NCBI GenBank assembly: GCA_030592465.1
Contig: JAUVJB010000105.1
Location: forward strand, 1 to 10,029
Length of the DNA: 10,029 nucleotides
Reading direction: 5' to 3'
Source: Bacteroidota bacterium
GTDB lineage: Bacteria; Bacteroidota; Bacteroidia; Bacteroidales; B39-G9
Positions 1-7,707 of this stretch are shown here, piece after piece. The notes under the pieces are model-generated. The model was not told where the DNA came from. It saw nothing but the letters and a program-made list of their open reading frames with translations, and made no database searches. Every line of letters starts with the position of its first letter. Positions within the stretch are counted from its first letter, which is position 1. Position numbers and translations under genes: made by a program.

Positions 1-58
1 AATTAATGAAATAATCTTAATTTTGAGGTAATTTCATCTATATTATTTAAAAAAAATT

Positions 59-95
59 TAACAATTATTTTATTGGATAAATAATTGTATTTTTA
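59..95. terminator. Candidate bidirectional terminator hairpin
   Basis: ACAATTATTT at 61-70 is the exact reverse complement of AAATAATTGT at 79-88, with an 8-base loop. On the minus strand the stem is followed within a few bases by a run of eight T (complement of the A-run at 50-57). On the plus strand it is followed by TATTTTTA. This could end the lpxH transcript, about 180 nt past its stop codon, or a plus-strand gene entering from the left. The stem is almost entirely A-T, so it would be weak, and such inverted repeats arise by chance in AT-rich DNA. Confidence 0.35.
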
Positions 96-128
96 TCGCT
101 CAAACTGGTACACTTTTCAATTATTATA

Positions 129-236
129 GTGGGTACTTCAATTAATAAAAACAAAGCGGGAACCGAACCGCCAGCCGGCGGTGAGCTCACGCAAGAAAAT
201 CGCGAAAAATTTGTGAACGGCAAAGTCCTCAACTAA
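129..236 (+). other. GC-rich patch with a short open frame
   Basis: Positions 156-200 hold 29 G/C of 45, against a strongly AT-rich background. A frame open from 81 to a TAA at 234-236 contains one possible start, GTG at 129, giving a 35-residue hydrophilic peptide that includes EPPAGGELTQENREKF. Codons such as CCG, GCC, GGC, CTC and ACG differ from those of neighbouring genes. The patch carries two palindromes, CCGCC-AGCC-GGCGG (168-181) and GTGAGCTCAC (181-190), and the 'PPAGG' codons coincide with the first. The patch may therefore be an intergenic repeat or gene remnant rather than a gene. I do not recognise the peptide, and the minus strand also stays open across most of the patch. Confidence 0.3.
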
Positions 237-270
237 ATTGATTTTTCGGGTTAAGAAAGTTAGGGTTGTT

Positions 271-1026
271 TTATTTAAACTTTTTCAGCTCAAGTTTGTT
301 ACCATCAAAAACAGCGTAAGTAAAATTAGTAATCCAATCGCCGAGGTTTATAAATTGGCAGTTATCATTAAGTTTTACATCAATAGGTATGTGTCGATGT
401 CCAAATATCATATAATCGAAATGTTCGTGTTTTAATTTTTCTTTTGCATAAATAACCAAACTTTCTTTATCAACGCCTTTGAAACTTTCAACAACTAATC
501 CTTTTAATTCTCGTCTGCTGTTCGACCATTTATGTGCAATTTTAAAAGCTGTGTTAGGATGTAGTCGTGAAAAAATCCATTGTAGAACAGGATTGGTAAA
601 TATTTTTTTTAGTTTTTTATAGCCCTTATCGCCCGGACCTAAACCATCGCCATGTGCGAGAAAGAATTTTTTACCATTAATAATTTTAGTTACAGGTTTG
701 CGATGAAGAATAACGCCTGTTTCTTTTGGCAGATAATTGGTAATCCAAATGTCGTGATTGCCTGTGAAAAAATATACAGGAATACCACTATCTGTTATTT
801 CAGATATTTTGCCGAGAAAACGTGTAAAGCCACGAGGAATAACTTTTTTATATTCAAACCAGAAATCAAAAATATCGCCAAGCAGATAAATTTCTTCAGC
901 ATCACTCTTTATTTGGTCAAGCCATTTTACAAAAAGTTTTTCTCTTTCAAGGCTTTTCTCATAAGTAGGAAGTCCTAAATGAGCATCTGAAGCAAAATAT
1001 ATTTTTTTATTGTTTGTCAATTTCAA
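271..1026 (-). CDS. lpxH: UDP-2,3-diacylglucosamine diphosphatase (LpxH)
   Basis: LpxH is a calcineurin-like metallophosphoesterase that hydrolyses UDP-2,3-diacylglucosamine to 2,3-diacylglucosamine 1-phosphate (lipid X) and UMP, a lipid A step at the cytoplasmic membrane face. The 251 residues match the usual length of about 240-250. The metal-site motifs appear in order: DAHLG (D14, H16), GDIFDFW (D51), GNHD (N90), HGDGLG (H125) and GHRHIP (H210, H212). They correspond to the seven metal ligands of the E. coli enzyme. No internal Met precedes D14, and the first in-frame Met is about residue 206, so the TTG at 1026-1024 is the evident start. It overlaps the TGA of the upstream peptidase gene as TTGA, which implies translational coupling. 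There is no Shine-Dalgarno-like sequence. The family call is firm. LpxH rather than a related phosphodiesterase rests on the whole motif set, including GDIFDFW. Confidence 0.92.
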   Translation of the reverse strand: MKLTNNKKIYFASDAHLGLPTYEKSLEREKLFVKWLDQIKSDAEEIYLLGDIFDFWFEYKKVIPRGFTRFLGKISEITDSGIPVYFFTGNHDIWITNYLPKETGVILHRKPVTKIINGKKFFLAHGDGLGPGDKGYKKLKKIFTNPVLQWIFSRLHPNTAFKIAHKWSNSRRELKGLVVESFKGVDKESLVIYAKEKLKHEHFDYMIFGHRHIPIDVKLNDNCQFINLGDWITNFTYAVFDGNKLELKKFK

Positions 1027-4013
1027 TTAATAAGTGATGAAGCGTTTTTTAATTTATATAATTTATTCAGGTTAAAAGTAAAACGTATTTTTTGCCAATA
1101 ATTATCTGTAACAAAGTCGTTTGTTTCTTTTAAATCTTCCGACATTATTACAGGAGCATATATTGCAAATATATTATTAATTACCGAAAATTCAATTCCT
1201 GCTTCGTAAATAAATTGATTTGATGTGCCATAATTTTTAATATTATCGTAAGTACCAATGTTTGCATAAATTTTAACCGGAATTTTTGAAGGCAAACTAC
1301 TTGTTAAGTTTAAGGTTGTCAGCCAGTTATTGGTTTGTCCTAAAAAGGTGTATGTTGTAAAACCACCATCGTTCCTAACAAACTGTTGTGATAATAAATG
1401 ATTATCAGCTTCATTATTAATTGATTCCATACGTCCTAAAAAAATATTATCAAAAGTATAATCCTGATAACCTGTTGAGCCGGAAAGTCTGAAATTATAA
1501 TTTCCATAATATGTATTAGAATTATAAAGAAATTTACCTGCAAAAAAACGAATGTTTAGCCCTTTCCGAACATTGTTGTAGGTTATTTTATAATTTGTCT
1601 CAACCCAACTTTTAACAAAACCTTTGCTTGCCTGAATATTTACTGAAACATTATAAGGATTAATCTTACGCTTGTTTATTAAGTCATATTTAATATTATA
1701 AAAATATTTGTGTATGCTTTTGTTATTATAATAATAATTTTCTAAATCGCTTGCTAATATTGAATTAATTGCAATAGAATTATTAATGCTGCTTCGTGGA
1801 TTTGTTTTTTTGAAATTAATTTCAGTTTTTGCTTCATATCGTTGAAAATCAGCATCACTTTCAGTGGCAAATGAATATTGAGAAGCAGATAAACTGATTT
1901 TTAAATTTTGAATGAAACAGTTATTTGGAAATATTTTATAGGATAATAGTCCGAAGCCGGCAATATTATTTTTACTGAAACTATAAAAAGGATTGATTAA
2001 ATAATCAAATTTTTGTTTGGGTAAAAGTGAGTTGGTAAAAATTACACCAAGCATGCTTTTGTTATAATTATTCCAGCCGAGGAGCGGGAAAAAATTAATT
2101 TGTGTTTTGTTGGTATTTTCAACGATTCCAAACATCTTAAATTTTATTGGATTAACTTGTTTCAATATCCCGCGTGTTCGTATTGTATTGTTTTTTCTGT
2201 TTACATCAAGCATGTTTTTTGAATAATCAATAACAATTTTATCAGCATCAGGAGTGTTTATTTTAAATTTCTTCTCACCATTAAACCCATCATACCATTG
2301 AGAATAAACTACTGTATCGTTTTTTATTTCAGATATATTTAGAGGAGAATTAATTTGCCCTGAATTTTTGACAGTCAATTCGTTATTTTTTATTGATTTC
2401 GTTTTATAGTCGATTTTTTTTGTTGTGTTTAAGATGTCGTTAAAGAACCAATCAAGATTTTTATCGGATTTTTTTTCAAAACATTCTTTAAAATCTATTG
2501 GATACGGATGTTTATATTGCCATTGTTTAAAAAATTTTTGCATAATCTCATTAAATTTATCTTCACCAAGATAATTTCTTAGATAATCAATTGAAAATGG
2601 AACTTTGGAATATGGTATGGCTACATAATTAATTGAGGTATAGTCTTTTGAAGTGAGTGATGCTGATTGGTCAGTGTTGTTTCGGGCTGTAATTAGATAT
2701 GTCAGTTCTTGCATATATTTATATTTTTCATCTTGTATGCCTATTCGTTTAGCGGTTTTTTCATTTGTTAATAATTTATACGCTCTGTTATTAGGATATT
2801 TTGTATTAATATATCGAGCTTCGCTAAAAGTGTTAATGCCTTCGTCCATCCATGGGTATTTTCTTTCGTTAAAACCAAGCATTCCATAAAACCAATTATG
2901 TCCAACTTCGTGCATAATTGTAACTTCGAGATTAAATTTATTTGCTGTTCTGCCAATTATATTTATTGTCGGGTATTCCATGCCTCCGCAGGCAGATATT
3001 GAGCCGAGAACAGATGTGCAATTATTATATGGATATTCGCCATACCACGATGAATAATATTTAACTGCATCGTTAATATATTCTAAAGCATTTTTCCATT
3101 TGTCAGCTCCATAGTTTAAGAAATATACCCATGTATTTACTATATGTTTCGAATCGGGAAAAGTAACCTGACTTTTTAAAACATGATATCGTTTGTCGGC
3201 AAACCATGCAAAATCATGAATATTTTTTTCAGTAAATCGTAAAGTTTTTGTTAATGAGTCGGAGGGAGGGAAAGACATATCTTTTTTGTCAAATTTTTTT
3301 ATTTGTTCTGTTTCTTTAACCTTTTGCTCTAACCGGTTTTTTTCATCATTATTCATTAAATTACCGGTAGCTGCAACAACATAATTTCTTGGTACAGTTA
3401 TAGATACATCGAAAGACCCAAATTCCGAATAAAATTCACCTTGGTCAAGATATGGCATTTGGTGCCAGCCATATTTATCATATACCGCCGGTTTTGGGTA
3501 CCATTGCGAAATTTGATACGATTGTTTATAATGTCCTAAACGGGAAAAATTGATTGGGATTTTTACATGAAAAGGTGTTGTTATGGTTATTGTCTCACCT
3601 GTTTTTAGCGGTTTGTTTAAATGCAGTTTACAAATATCAATGTAAGTAGAATCTAATTCCCATTTTATTTTTTCTTTGTCAACTTTAAAATCTAAAGAAT
3701 CAATATAACCTCTATCACTATCTTTAGAAAAATAAAATTTTGTGCTTCCATTTTCAAGCTTTTGTTTTGCAAAAGCAGTATTTTCATTTTTATAAGCATT
3801 AGCCCATAAATGGAAATAAATAAAATTTAATGTGTTAGGTGAGTTGTTTGTGTATTCAATAGTTTCATTAGCATACAGTTCGTGCTTAAGGTCATTTAAA
3901 TGGACATTAATTTTGTAATTTACCCTTTGCTGAAAATATTTTTGTGAATAAACATTGGTTATCATCAATATATTTATAAATAATGTTGCGATTAAAATTT
4001 TATTTAGTTTCAT
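1023..4013 (-). CDS. Secreted M1-family (gluzincin) metallopeptidase with beta-rich C-terminal half
   Basis: This 996-residue zinc metallopeptidase has an N-terminal signal peptide (residues 1-23, cut probably between VYS and Q24). The M1 region runs to about residue 530. GGMEYP (343-348) corresponds to the GAMEN substrate-binding motif. HEVGH (H368, E369, H372) is followed exactly 18 residues later by E391 in MDEG, giving the complete HEXXH-X18-E zinc site. Y468 in PYSKVPFS is a plausible transition-state tyrosine. After a linker, residues about 610-996 alternate polar and hydrophobic/aromatic residues with frequent Tyr, Asn and Phe, as in outer-membrane beta-barrels, and end in a strand-like RFTFNLNKLY. 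No type IX secretion C-terminal domain is evident. The protein is probably a periplasmic or surface peptidase anchored in the outer membrane. Its substrate is unknown, and exo- versus endopeptidase activity cannot be settled. lpxH overlaps the stop codon, so both genes are probably in one transcript. Confidence 0.88.
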   Translation of the reverse strand: MKLNKILIATLFINILMITNVYSQKYFQQRVNYKINVHLNDLKHELYANETIEYTNNSPNTLNFIYFHLWANAYKNENTAFAKQKLENGSTKFYFSKDSDRGYIDSLDFKVDKEKIKWELDSTYIDICKLHLNKPLKTGETITITTPFHVKIPINFSRLGHYKQSYQISQWYPKPAVYDKYGWHQMPYLDQGEFYSEFGSFDVSITVPRNYVVAATGNLMNNDEKNRLEQKVKETEQIKKFDKKDMSFPPSDSLTKTLRFTEKNIHDFAWFADKRYHVLKSQVTFPDSKHIVNTWVYFLNYGADKWKNALEYINDAVKYYSSWYGEYPYNNCTSVLGSISACGGMEYPTINIIGRTANKFNLEVTIMHEVGHNWFYGMLGFNERKYPWMDEGINTFSEARYINTKYPNNRAYKLLTNEKTAKRIGIQDEKYKYMQELTYLITARNNTDQSASLTSKDYTSINYVAIPYSKVPFSIDYLRNYLGEDKFNEIMQKFFKQWQYKHPYPIDFKECFEKKSDKNLDWFFNDILNTTKKIDYKTKSIKNNELTVKNSGQINSPLNISEIKNDTVVYSQWYDGFNGEKKFKINTPDADKIVIDYSKNMLDVNRKNNTIRTRGILKQVNPIKFKMFGIVENTNKTQINFFPLLGWNNYNKSMLGVIFTNSLLPKQKFDYLINPFYSFSKNNIAGFGLLSYKIFPNNCFIQNLKISLSASQYSFATESDADFQRYEAKTEINFKKTNPRSSINNSIAINSILASDLENYYYNNKSIHKYFYNIKYDLINKRKINPYNVSVNIQASKGFVKSWVETNYKITYNNVRKGLNIRFFAGKFLYNSNTYYGNYNFRLSGSTGYQDYTFDNIFLGRMESINNEADNHLLSQQFVRNDGGFTTYTFLGQTNNWLTTLNLTSSLPSKIPVKIYANIGTYDNIKNYGTSNQFIYEAGIEFSVINNIFAIYAPVIMSEDLKETNDFVTDNYWQKIRFTFNLNKLYKLKNASSLIN

Positions 4014-4055
4014 AATAAATTAGTTATAAATACGGGATACATTTTTCATTTTAGA

Positions 4056-4082
4056 CAAATTTATAGTGAGAGATGCTACAAA
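4056..4082 (-). promoter_or_regulatory. Candidate Bacteroidota-type promoter for the M1 peptidase-lpxH operon
   Basis: On the minus strand TAAATTTG (4063-4056) matches the TAnnTTTG -7 consensus of Bacteroidota primary sigma factors. A TTTG at 4082-4079 sits 15 bases further upstream as a possible -33 element, somewhat closer than usual. Initiation just downstream would give a leader of about 35-40 nt before the ATG at 4013. The -7 motif is short and common in AT-rich DNA, so this is tentative. Confidence 0.35.
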
Positions 4083-4181
4083 TATTTTTTCTCATCTAAA
4101 GTTACTCTTTTTATTTAATATTTGAAATTAGATGTGTAAGATATTGGCTAAATTCTAAAATCGTAAATCTAAAATCTTAAT

Positions 4182-4199
4182 TCCCGACACTTCGTGGGA
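4182..4199. repeat. Small imperfect palindrome TCCCGACACTTCGTGGGA
   Basis: The outer four bases pair (TCCC/GGGA), and an alternative internal pairing is CAC-TTC-GTG. It resembles the TCCCGA-TGTT-TCGGGA hairpin at 9701-9716 and may be a decayed copy of the same kind of intergenic palindrome. It lies about 35 bp past the acyltransferase stop. No T-run follows on the minus strand, so an intrinsic terminator is unlikely. Confidence 0.35.
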
Positions 4200-4232
4200 T
4201 GTTTTTTATGCTCATATTTTAGACAGACAAAT

Positions 4233-5375
4233 TTATTTATTATGAATAGTTTTGTTAAAAACGGGTTGGGCATACATATTGATTAATAAATCAATATTAA
4301 ATCTTTTTTCTACAGGAATATTATCAATTTGTTTTTTTAGATAATTTAAAAAACCTTCTTTTTCTTCTTGTGAATACTTGTCTTTGTGTTCGTCTGTTTT
4401 GTTTAATAAATCGTAGGCAATATAATTTGCCGGCCAAAGTTTGTAATTTGTATGAATTTCTTTATCAATAAGTGTTGTAAGTGTTCTTATTTGGTCATTT
4501 TTGTTTTCAATTGTATTTAATACTTCTAATTTGTTTGACATAGGTTTGCCAATAGAAAAATGAATACGACCTTTGTACCCTGAGATATCCTGATACATAC
4601 TTGCTAAATCATCTTGAGGAGTTTTTTTGTGATTAGGGTCATTTTTTTTAGCAATATTTTCAGTAATTTTTAGAGCATCGCAAGGGTCATATTCATACGA
4701 AATTGATAGAGGAACAATATTTAAGAATTCGAAATTCTCATAGGGATTATCACTACCACTCATATTAAGCATTTTAAGCAGACTTGTTTGTGTTTTGTCG
4801 TCTCCGTCTTTTGTTCTTCCTTCACGTTGAGCAATCCAAATTGAGCTTTTTTTCTCTGTAATTGTTTTCCTAATATATGCAGACAACTGTTTTGAAGCAG
4901 TTAAAGTTTGTTTTACAGGAACACTTCTTTTCACAATAAAACTTTTGTTGAGTTTCACAAGATTAGCTATCCAAGGGTAAACTAATAAGTTATCACCAAT
5001 AGCTATTTCAACAGTTTTAAAACGATGTTGTACTAAAAGATGATTTAATAAAAGAGAATCGAGAATAATGTTGCGATGATTTGATAAAAATAAATAATTT
5101 TTATGTTTTTTAATGTTTTCAATACCGCTACATGTAATACCTTTGGTTGTTTTGTCTATGATGTCAGTAATTGTAGGAGTAACAACACGTTTATGAATAC
5201 CCATAGTTGACCTAATGTTTTTTAATTTCCATCTAATTACTCTTTCATTTAAACCGGGGTATAAAAAGTGTGTAAATTTAATAAACTGGGGCTCTTTTAA
5301 TAATTGTTTTATAGCACCATGTATTTCTTTATTATTATATGGTCTAATATCGTCAAAATTTGTTTCGGGTGTCAT
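4233..5375 (-). CDS. PlsC-like 1-acyl-glycerol-3-phosphate acyltransferase family protein
   Basis: The 380-residue protein has acyltransferase blocks in order. Block I is SNHRNIILDS (H100, D106). Block II is about 126-151, ending FIVKRS. Block III is QREGRTKDGDDKTQ (E185, G186, R187). Block IV is NIVPLSISYEYD (219-230). The family moves an acyl chain from acyl-ACP or acyl-CoA to a hydroxyl, typically of lysophosphatidate, at the inner membrane. The His and Asp of block I are five residues apart, not the four of classical HX4D, and block III is longer than the usual PEGTRS form. From memory, Bacteroidota homologues share both traits, often with HRD where this one has HRN, so it is probably active. 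No clear signal peptide or transmembrane helix is seen. It starts 31 bp after the DUF3352/MORN-2 gene and is probably co-transcribed. The acceptor could be a lysophospholipid or a Bacteroidota-specific lipid. Family confidence is high; substrate confidence is low. Confidence 0.8.
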   Translation of the reverse strand: MTPETNFDDIRPYNNKEIHGAIKQLLKEPQFIKFTHFLYPGLNERVIRWKLKNIRSTMGIHKRVVTPTITDIIDKTTKGITCSGIENIKKHKNYLFLSNHRNIILDSLLLNHLLVQHRFKTVEIAIGDNLLVYPWIANLVKLNKSFIVKRSVPVKQTLTASKQLSAYIRKTITEKKSSIWIAQREGRTKDGDDKTQTSLLKMLNMSGSDNPYENFEFLNIVPLSISYEYDPCDALKITENIAKKNDPNHKKTPQDDLASMYQDISGYKGRIHFSIGKPMSNKLEVLNTIENKNDQIRTLTTLIDKEIHTNYKLWPANYIAYDLLNKTDEHKDKYSQEEKEGFLNYLKKQIDNIPVEKRFNIDLLINMYAQPVFNKTIHNK

Positions 5376-5394
5376 TTTGGTTATTTTTAATATA

Positions 5395-5402
5395 CAAAGT
5401 TA
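5395..5402 (-). promoter_or_regulatory. Candidate -7 box before the acyltransferase gene
   Basis: TAACTTTG on the minus strand fits TAnnTTTG exactly and ends 19 bases before the ATG at 5375-5373, in the short gap after the upstream gene. No TTG lies at the expected -33 distance. If used, it would give the acyltransferase a promoter of its own with a very short leader, besides read-through from upstream. Confidence 0.25.
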
Positions 5403-5406
5403 AGAA

Positions 5407-7608
5407 TTATTTTTTTATACCATGCTTCCATTTAGTTTTATTATAAATTTCTCCTGTTTTATTGAAAAATTCCCAATTACCGTGTTTTTTACCTTTTTTA
5501 TATTTGCCTTTCATTTTTAAAACTCCGTTTTTGTAAAAATAAGCTGCATTACCGTTAAATTTTTTTTTCTCAATACTTATTATTGCTTTACGTTTCCCAT
5601 TTCTGTAAAATTCGCGGTAAATATTAATAATTTTATTGTTTTTAAATTCGACTTCTGACTTAACTATTTGGTTGGTAGTGTCGTAATAGAATGTGGCAAA
5701 TCCATCGACGTGTCCGTTTTTGTAATTTACCGAACTCTTTATATTTCCACTTTCATAATATGAACGGCATAAACCGGCAATTTTACCATCGCTGACAGTT
5801 CCTTCATATTTAGTTTTTTCATTTTCATAACTTATTAAAAATGCACCGTCTTTTTTTAAATATTGGGGGTCTAAATTAATCTTAAATTTTAATGAATCAT
5901 ACTCTGAAATAAAAAGTTCTTTTTCCGAGGATACTTCTAAATCTTCAAGTTCTTTATTGATTACGGCATTTTCATCATAATTTGTTATTAACAACGATTT
6001 TAGAATACCATCATCAGAAACTAATTGAAACCCAATGTTTGTAAAACTTATTATTAACGATTTATTTTCTTTGACTTTTTTTCTTACTCTGTTATCACTG
6101 TATTTATAAATTTGAGTGTATAGTTGAGGTGTTTGTATAAAAACTGCAATATTCGATTTTGTGTTAAAATTATCAATAAAATTTGTAAACGAAGTTTCGT
6201 TTTTAAGAGTATTACCATGTGTATATTCATCAATCATGTTAATTAGAGATGTTTGTGAATTGCTAAATACAACAAAATTGTCAATAGTAGTAAAAAATGG
6301 TTTTTGAATTACCCCAAAAAGTTTTCCAAATAAAAGTTTAAAAAACCCTTTAATGTTAAGATAATTAATTTCATGACCTTTATAATTTACAACATCAAAC
6401 TTTAAAGGTGAGTGCTTGGTAATTTGTTTTGTAATATGTTTAAGTTTTGTTTTTGCTTTATTAATGTCGTTGGTATGAAAAATTATTATTGCATCATCTT
6501 TGTTAACTGTGGCGTTAGGTTCAGGTTTTACAAAAGCAATTTCGTTGCCAATCCAACTTAAAAAATCATCTTGAATATTTATCTTAAATGAGTTCTCAAT
6601 TTTTTTAATTTTTTTATTGTATTGATTAAACTCTTTAGAGTTTAGAGTATAAAATTGGTTTGACAATTGAATATAAAAATCTGAAAAATTATCGAAACAC
6701 AAAGGGATATACATGACAGATTTGTCGGGTATTATTTTATAAGCTCTCATTTTGGCAGGTTCAACCATTGATAGTGCTTTAAAATATGACTTAACAGTGT
6801 CGTTAATATTTGTATAACCTTCGAGTTGAATGTGATTATTTTTAATATTTGCATTAAATGCAGAGAACATTAATGATTGGCTTGTTGAATTAATAAATTC
6901 ATTTTCATTTGATGAGAATGTATTTGCAAATCTCTTAAGTTGTGAATAATTAAAATAGAACTTAATAAGTTTCTCGTTGCTTAAATGGTTTGATACATCT
7001 TGAAATTTAATGTTGTTTTCCCAGAAATCATCGTTTCTTTGTAATAATGCATCTTCAATTAAAACGCCTGATACGGTAAATAAAACCAAATTATCAATAA
7101 TTGAGAAATACGTTTTATCATTTGTTTTATTATCAATAAGCTCAAAAATATCACAACCTTTAAAATGGCGTTTATTAACAGTATAATTAAATGCTTTTAA
7201 AGCATCTGTCATAAATGATAATTTTGAAGCTTCGGGCATATCAATAATAAAAATAAAATCGTAGTCCACACCAGATATCATGTGAGCTGACATTAAAAAT
7301 GGTCTGTTGCTTAATAATAAGTCGGAAGCAAAATTATTCTTTAACAGCGAATCAATACTTAAAATATTGTTATTCAGTTTATTAAAATTACTGTTGGTAA
7401 GTAATGCCTTGTAAATATTTGTTTTGTTAAACTCGTTCCAAGCTTTTGAAAGGTTTTTGGTTTCAATAATGTAAATGGCATCAGCAGGAACTATGCTAAT
7501 TGGTTGGCGTTTTTTTGTTTCGTTAAAATAAATATAAGCCATGTAACTACCTATACTTAATATAATTGTGATAATGATGATGAGAAGATATTTAAAAATT
7601 TTTTTCAT
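5407..7608 (-). CDS. Membrane-anchored DUF3352-like protein with C-terminal MORN-2/YwqK repeats
   Basis: The protein has 733 residues. Residues 6-28 form one hydrophobic helix after MKKIFK, with no evident lipobox or signal-peptidase site, so a signal anchor with the rest outside the cytoplasm is likely. Residues about 35-545 have the character of DUF3352: they open PISIVPADAIYIIETKN and alternate beta-strands with helices, in what looks like two related halves (second from about 290). The C-terminal part (about 597-733) carries five or so repeats of the form G-x-YY-x-(S/N)G-x-Y-x-(N/K)G, for example YYESGNIKSSVNYKNGHVDG and FYKNGVLKMKGKYKKGKKHG, typical of the YwqK antitoxin-like/MORN-2 family. 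That family name does not establish an antitoxin role, and no toxin gene is adjacent. Function is unknown. The upstream neighbour is 520 bp away, and the acyltransferase follows 31 bp downstream, suggesting a shared envelope or lipid role. Confidence 0.7.
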   Translation of the reverse strand: MKKIFKYLLIIIITIILSIGSYMAYIYFNETKKRQPISIVPADAIYIIETKNLSKAWNEFNKTNIYKALLTNSNFNKLNNNILSIDSLLKNNFASDLLLSNRPFLMSAHMISGVDYDFIFIIDMPEASKLSFMTDALKAFNYTVNKRHFKGCDIFELIDNKTNDKTYFSIIDNLVLFTVSGVLIEDALLQRNDDFWENNIKFQDVSNHLSNEKLIKFYFNYSQLKRFANTFSSNENEFINSTSQSLMFSAFNANIKNNHIQLEGYTNINDTVKSYFKALSMVEPAKMRAYKIIPDKSVMYIPLCFDNFSDFYIQLSNQFYTLNSKEFNQYNKKIKKIENSFKINIQDDFLSWIGNEIAFVKPEPNATVNKDDAIIIFHTNDINKAKTKLKHITKQITKHSPLKFDVVNYKGHEINYLNIKGFFKLLFGKLFGVIQKPFFTTIDNFVVFSNSQTSLINMIDEYTHGNTLKNETSFTNFIDNFNTKSNIAVFIQTPQLYTQIYKYSDNRVRKKVKENKSLIISFTNIGFQLVSDDGILKSLLITNYDENAVINKELEDLEVSSEKELFISEYDSLKFKINLDPQYLKKDGAFLISYENEKTKYEGTVSDGKIAGLCRSYYESGNIKSSVNYKNGHVDGFATFYYDTTNQIVKSEVEFKNNKIINIYREFYRNGKRKAIISIEKKKFNGNAAYFYKNGVLKMKGKYKKGKKHGNWEFFNKTGEIYNKTKWKHGIKK

Positions 7609-7695
7609 CTGTCTGTTTTTTTTGTAGTTGGTTTGTTTTTCAGCTACTTACGTTGTCTAAAATTTAATATGTAGAAATAATAATGGATTAAGTTA

Positions 7696-7703
7696 CAAAT
7701 TTA
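7696..7703 (-). promoter_or_regulatory. Candidate -7 box upstream of the DUF3352/MORN-2 gene
   Basis: TAAATTTG on the minus strand fits TAnnTTTG and is identical to the candidate box of the peptidase operon. It would give a leader of about 80 nt. The inverted-repeat element begins four bases upstream, so any -33 contact falls inside that element, where no TTG is found. Tentative. Confidence 0.25.
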
Positions 7704-7707
7704 ATCT

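Larger units (their letters stand above)
1..270. other. Intergenic region downstream of lpxH
   Basis: No gene is convincing here. The first 120 bases are AT-rich and contain the hairpin at 61-88. From about 150 the composition changes sharply to a GC-rich patch that fades by about 236. Both the patch and the hairpin are described separately. The region lies 3' of the lpxH stop and would receive any read-through from that operon. Confidence 0.7.
4014..4232. other. Intergenic region between acyltransferase and M1 peptidase genes
   Basis: This 219-bp spacer lies between two minus-strand genes. It holds a candidate -7 box for the peptidase operon (4056-4063) and a small imperfect inverted repeat at 4182-4199 (TCCC...GGGA). 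The degenerate string TCTAAAATC occurs twice at about 4154-4176, and a similar string recurs near 7870. The decamer GACAAATTTA at 4055-4064 recurs at 4226-4235 over the acyltransferase stop codon. No gene is visible. Confidence 0.6.

Noticed and set aside
238..435. A 65-codon plus-strand open frame overlapping the end of lpxH
   Set aside because: Most of it is antisense to the conserved GHRHIP and C-terminal part of lpxH, and no homologue type is apparent.
652..978. A 108-codon plus-strand open frame
   Set aside because: It lies wholly antisense to lpxH, whose catalytic motifs are intact, and its Phe/Cys/Lys-rich translation has no family character.
5407..7608. Toxin-antitoxin module based on the YwqK-like repeats
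   Set aside because: The neighbouring genes are an acyltransferase and a long non-coding gap. The repeats alone do not indicate an antitoxin.
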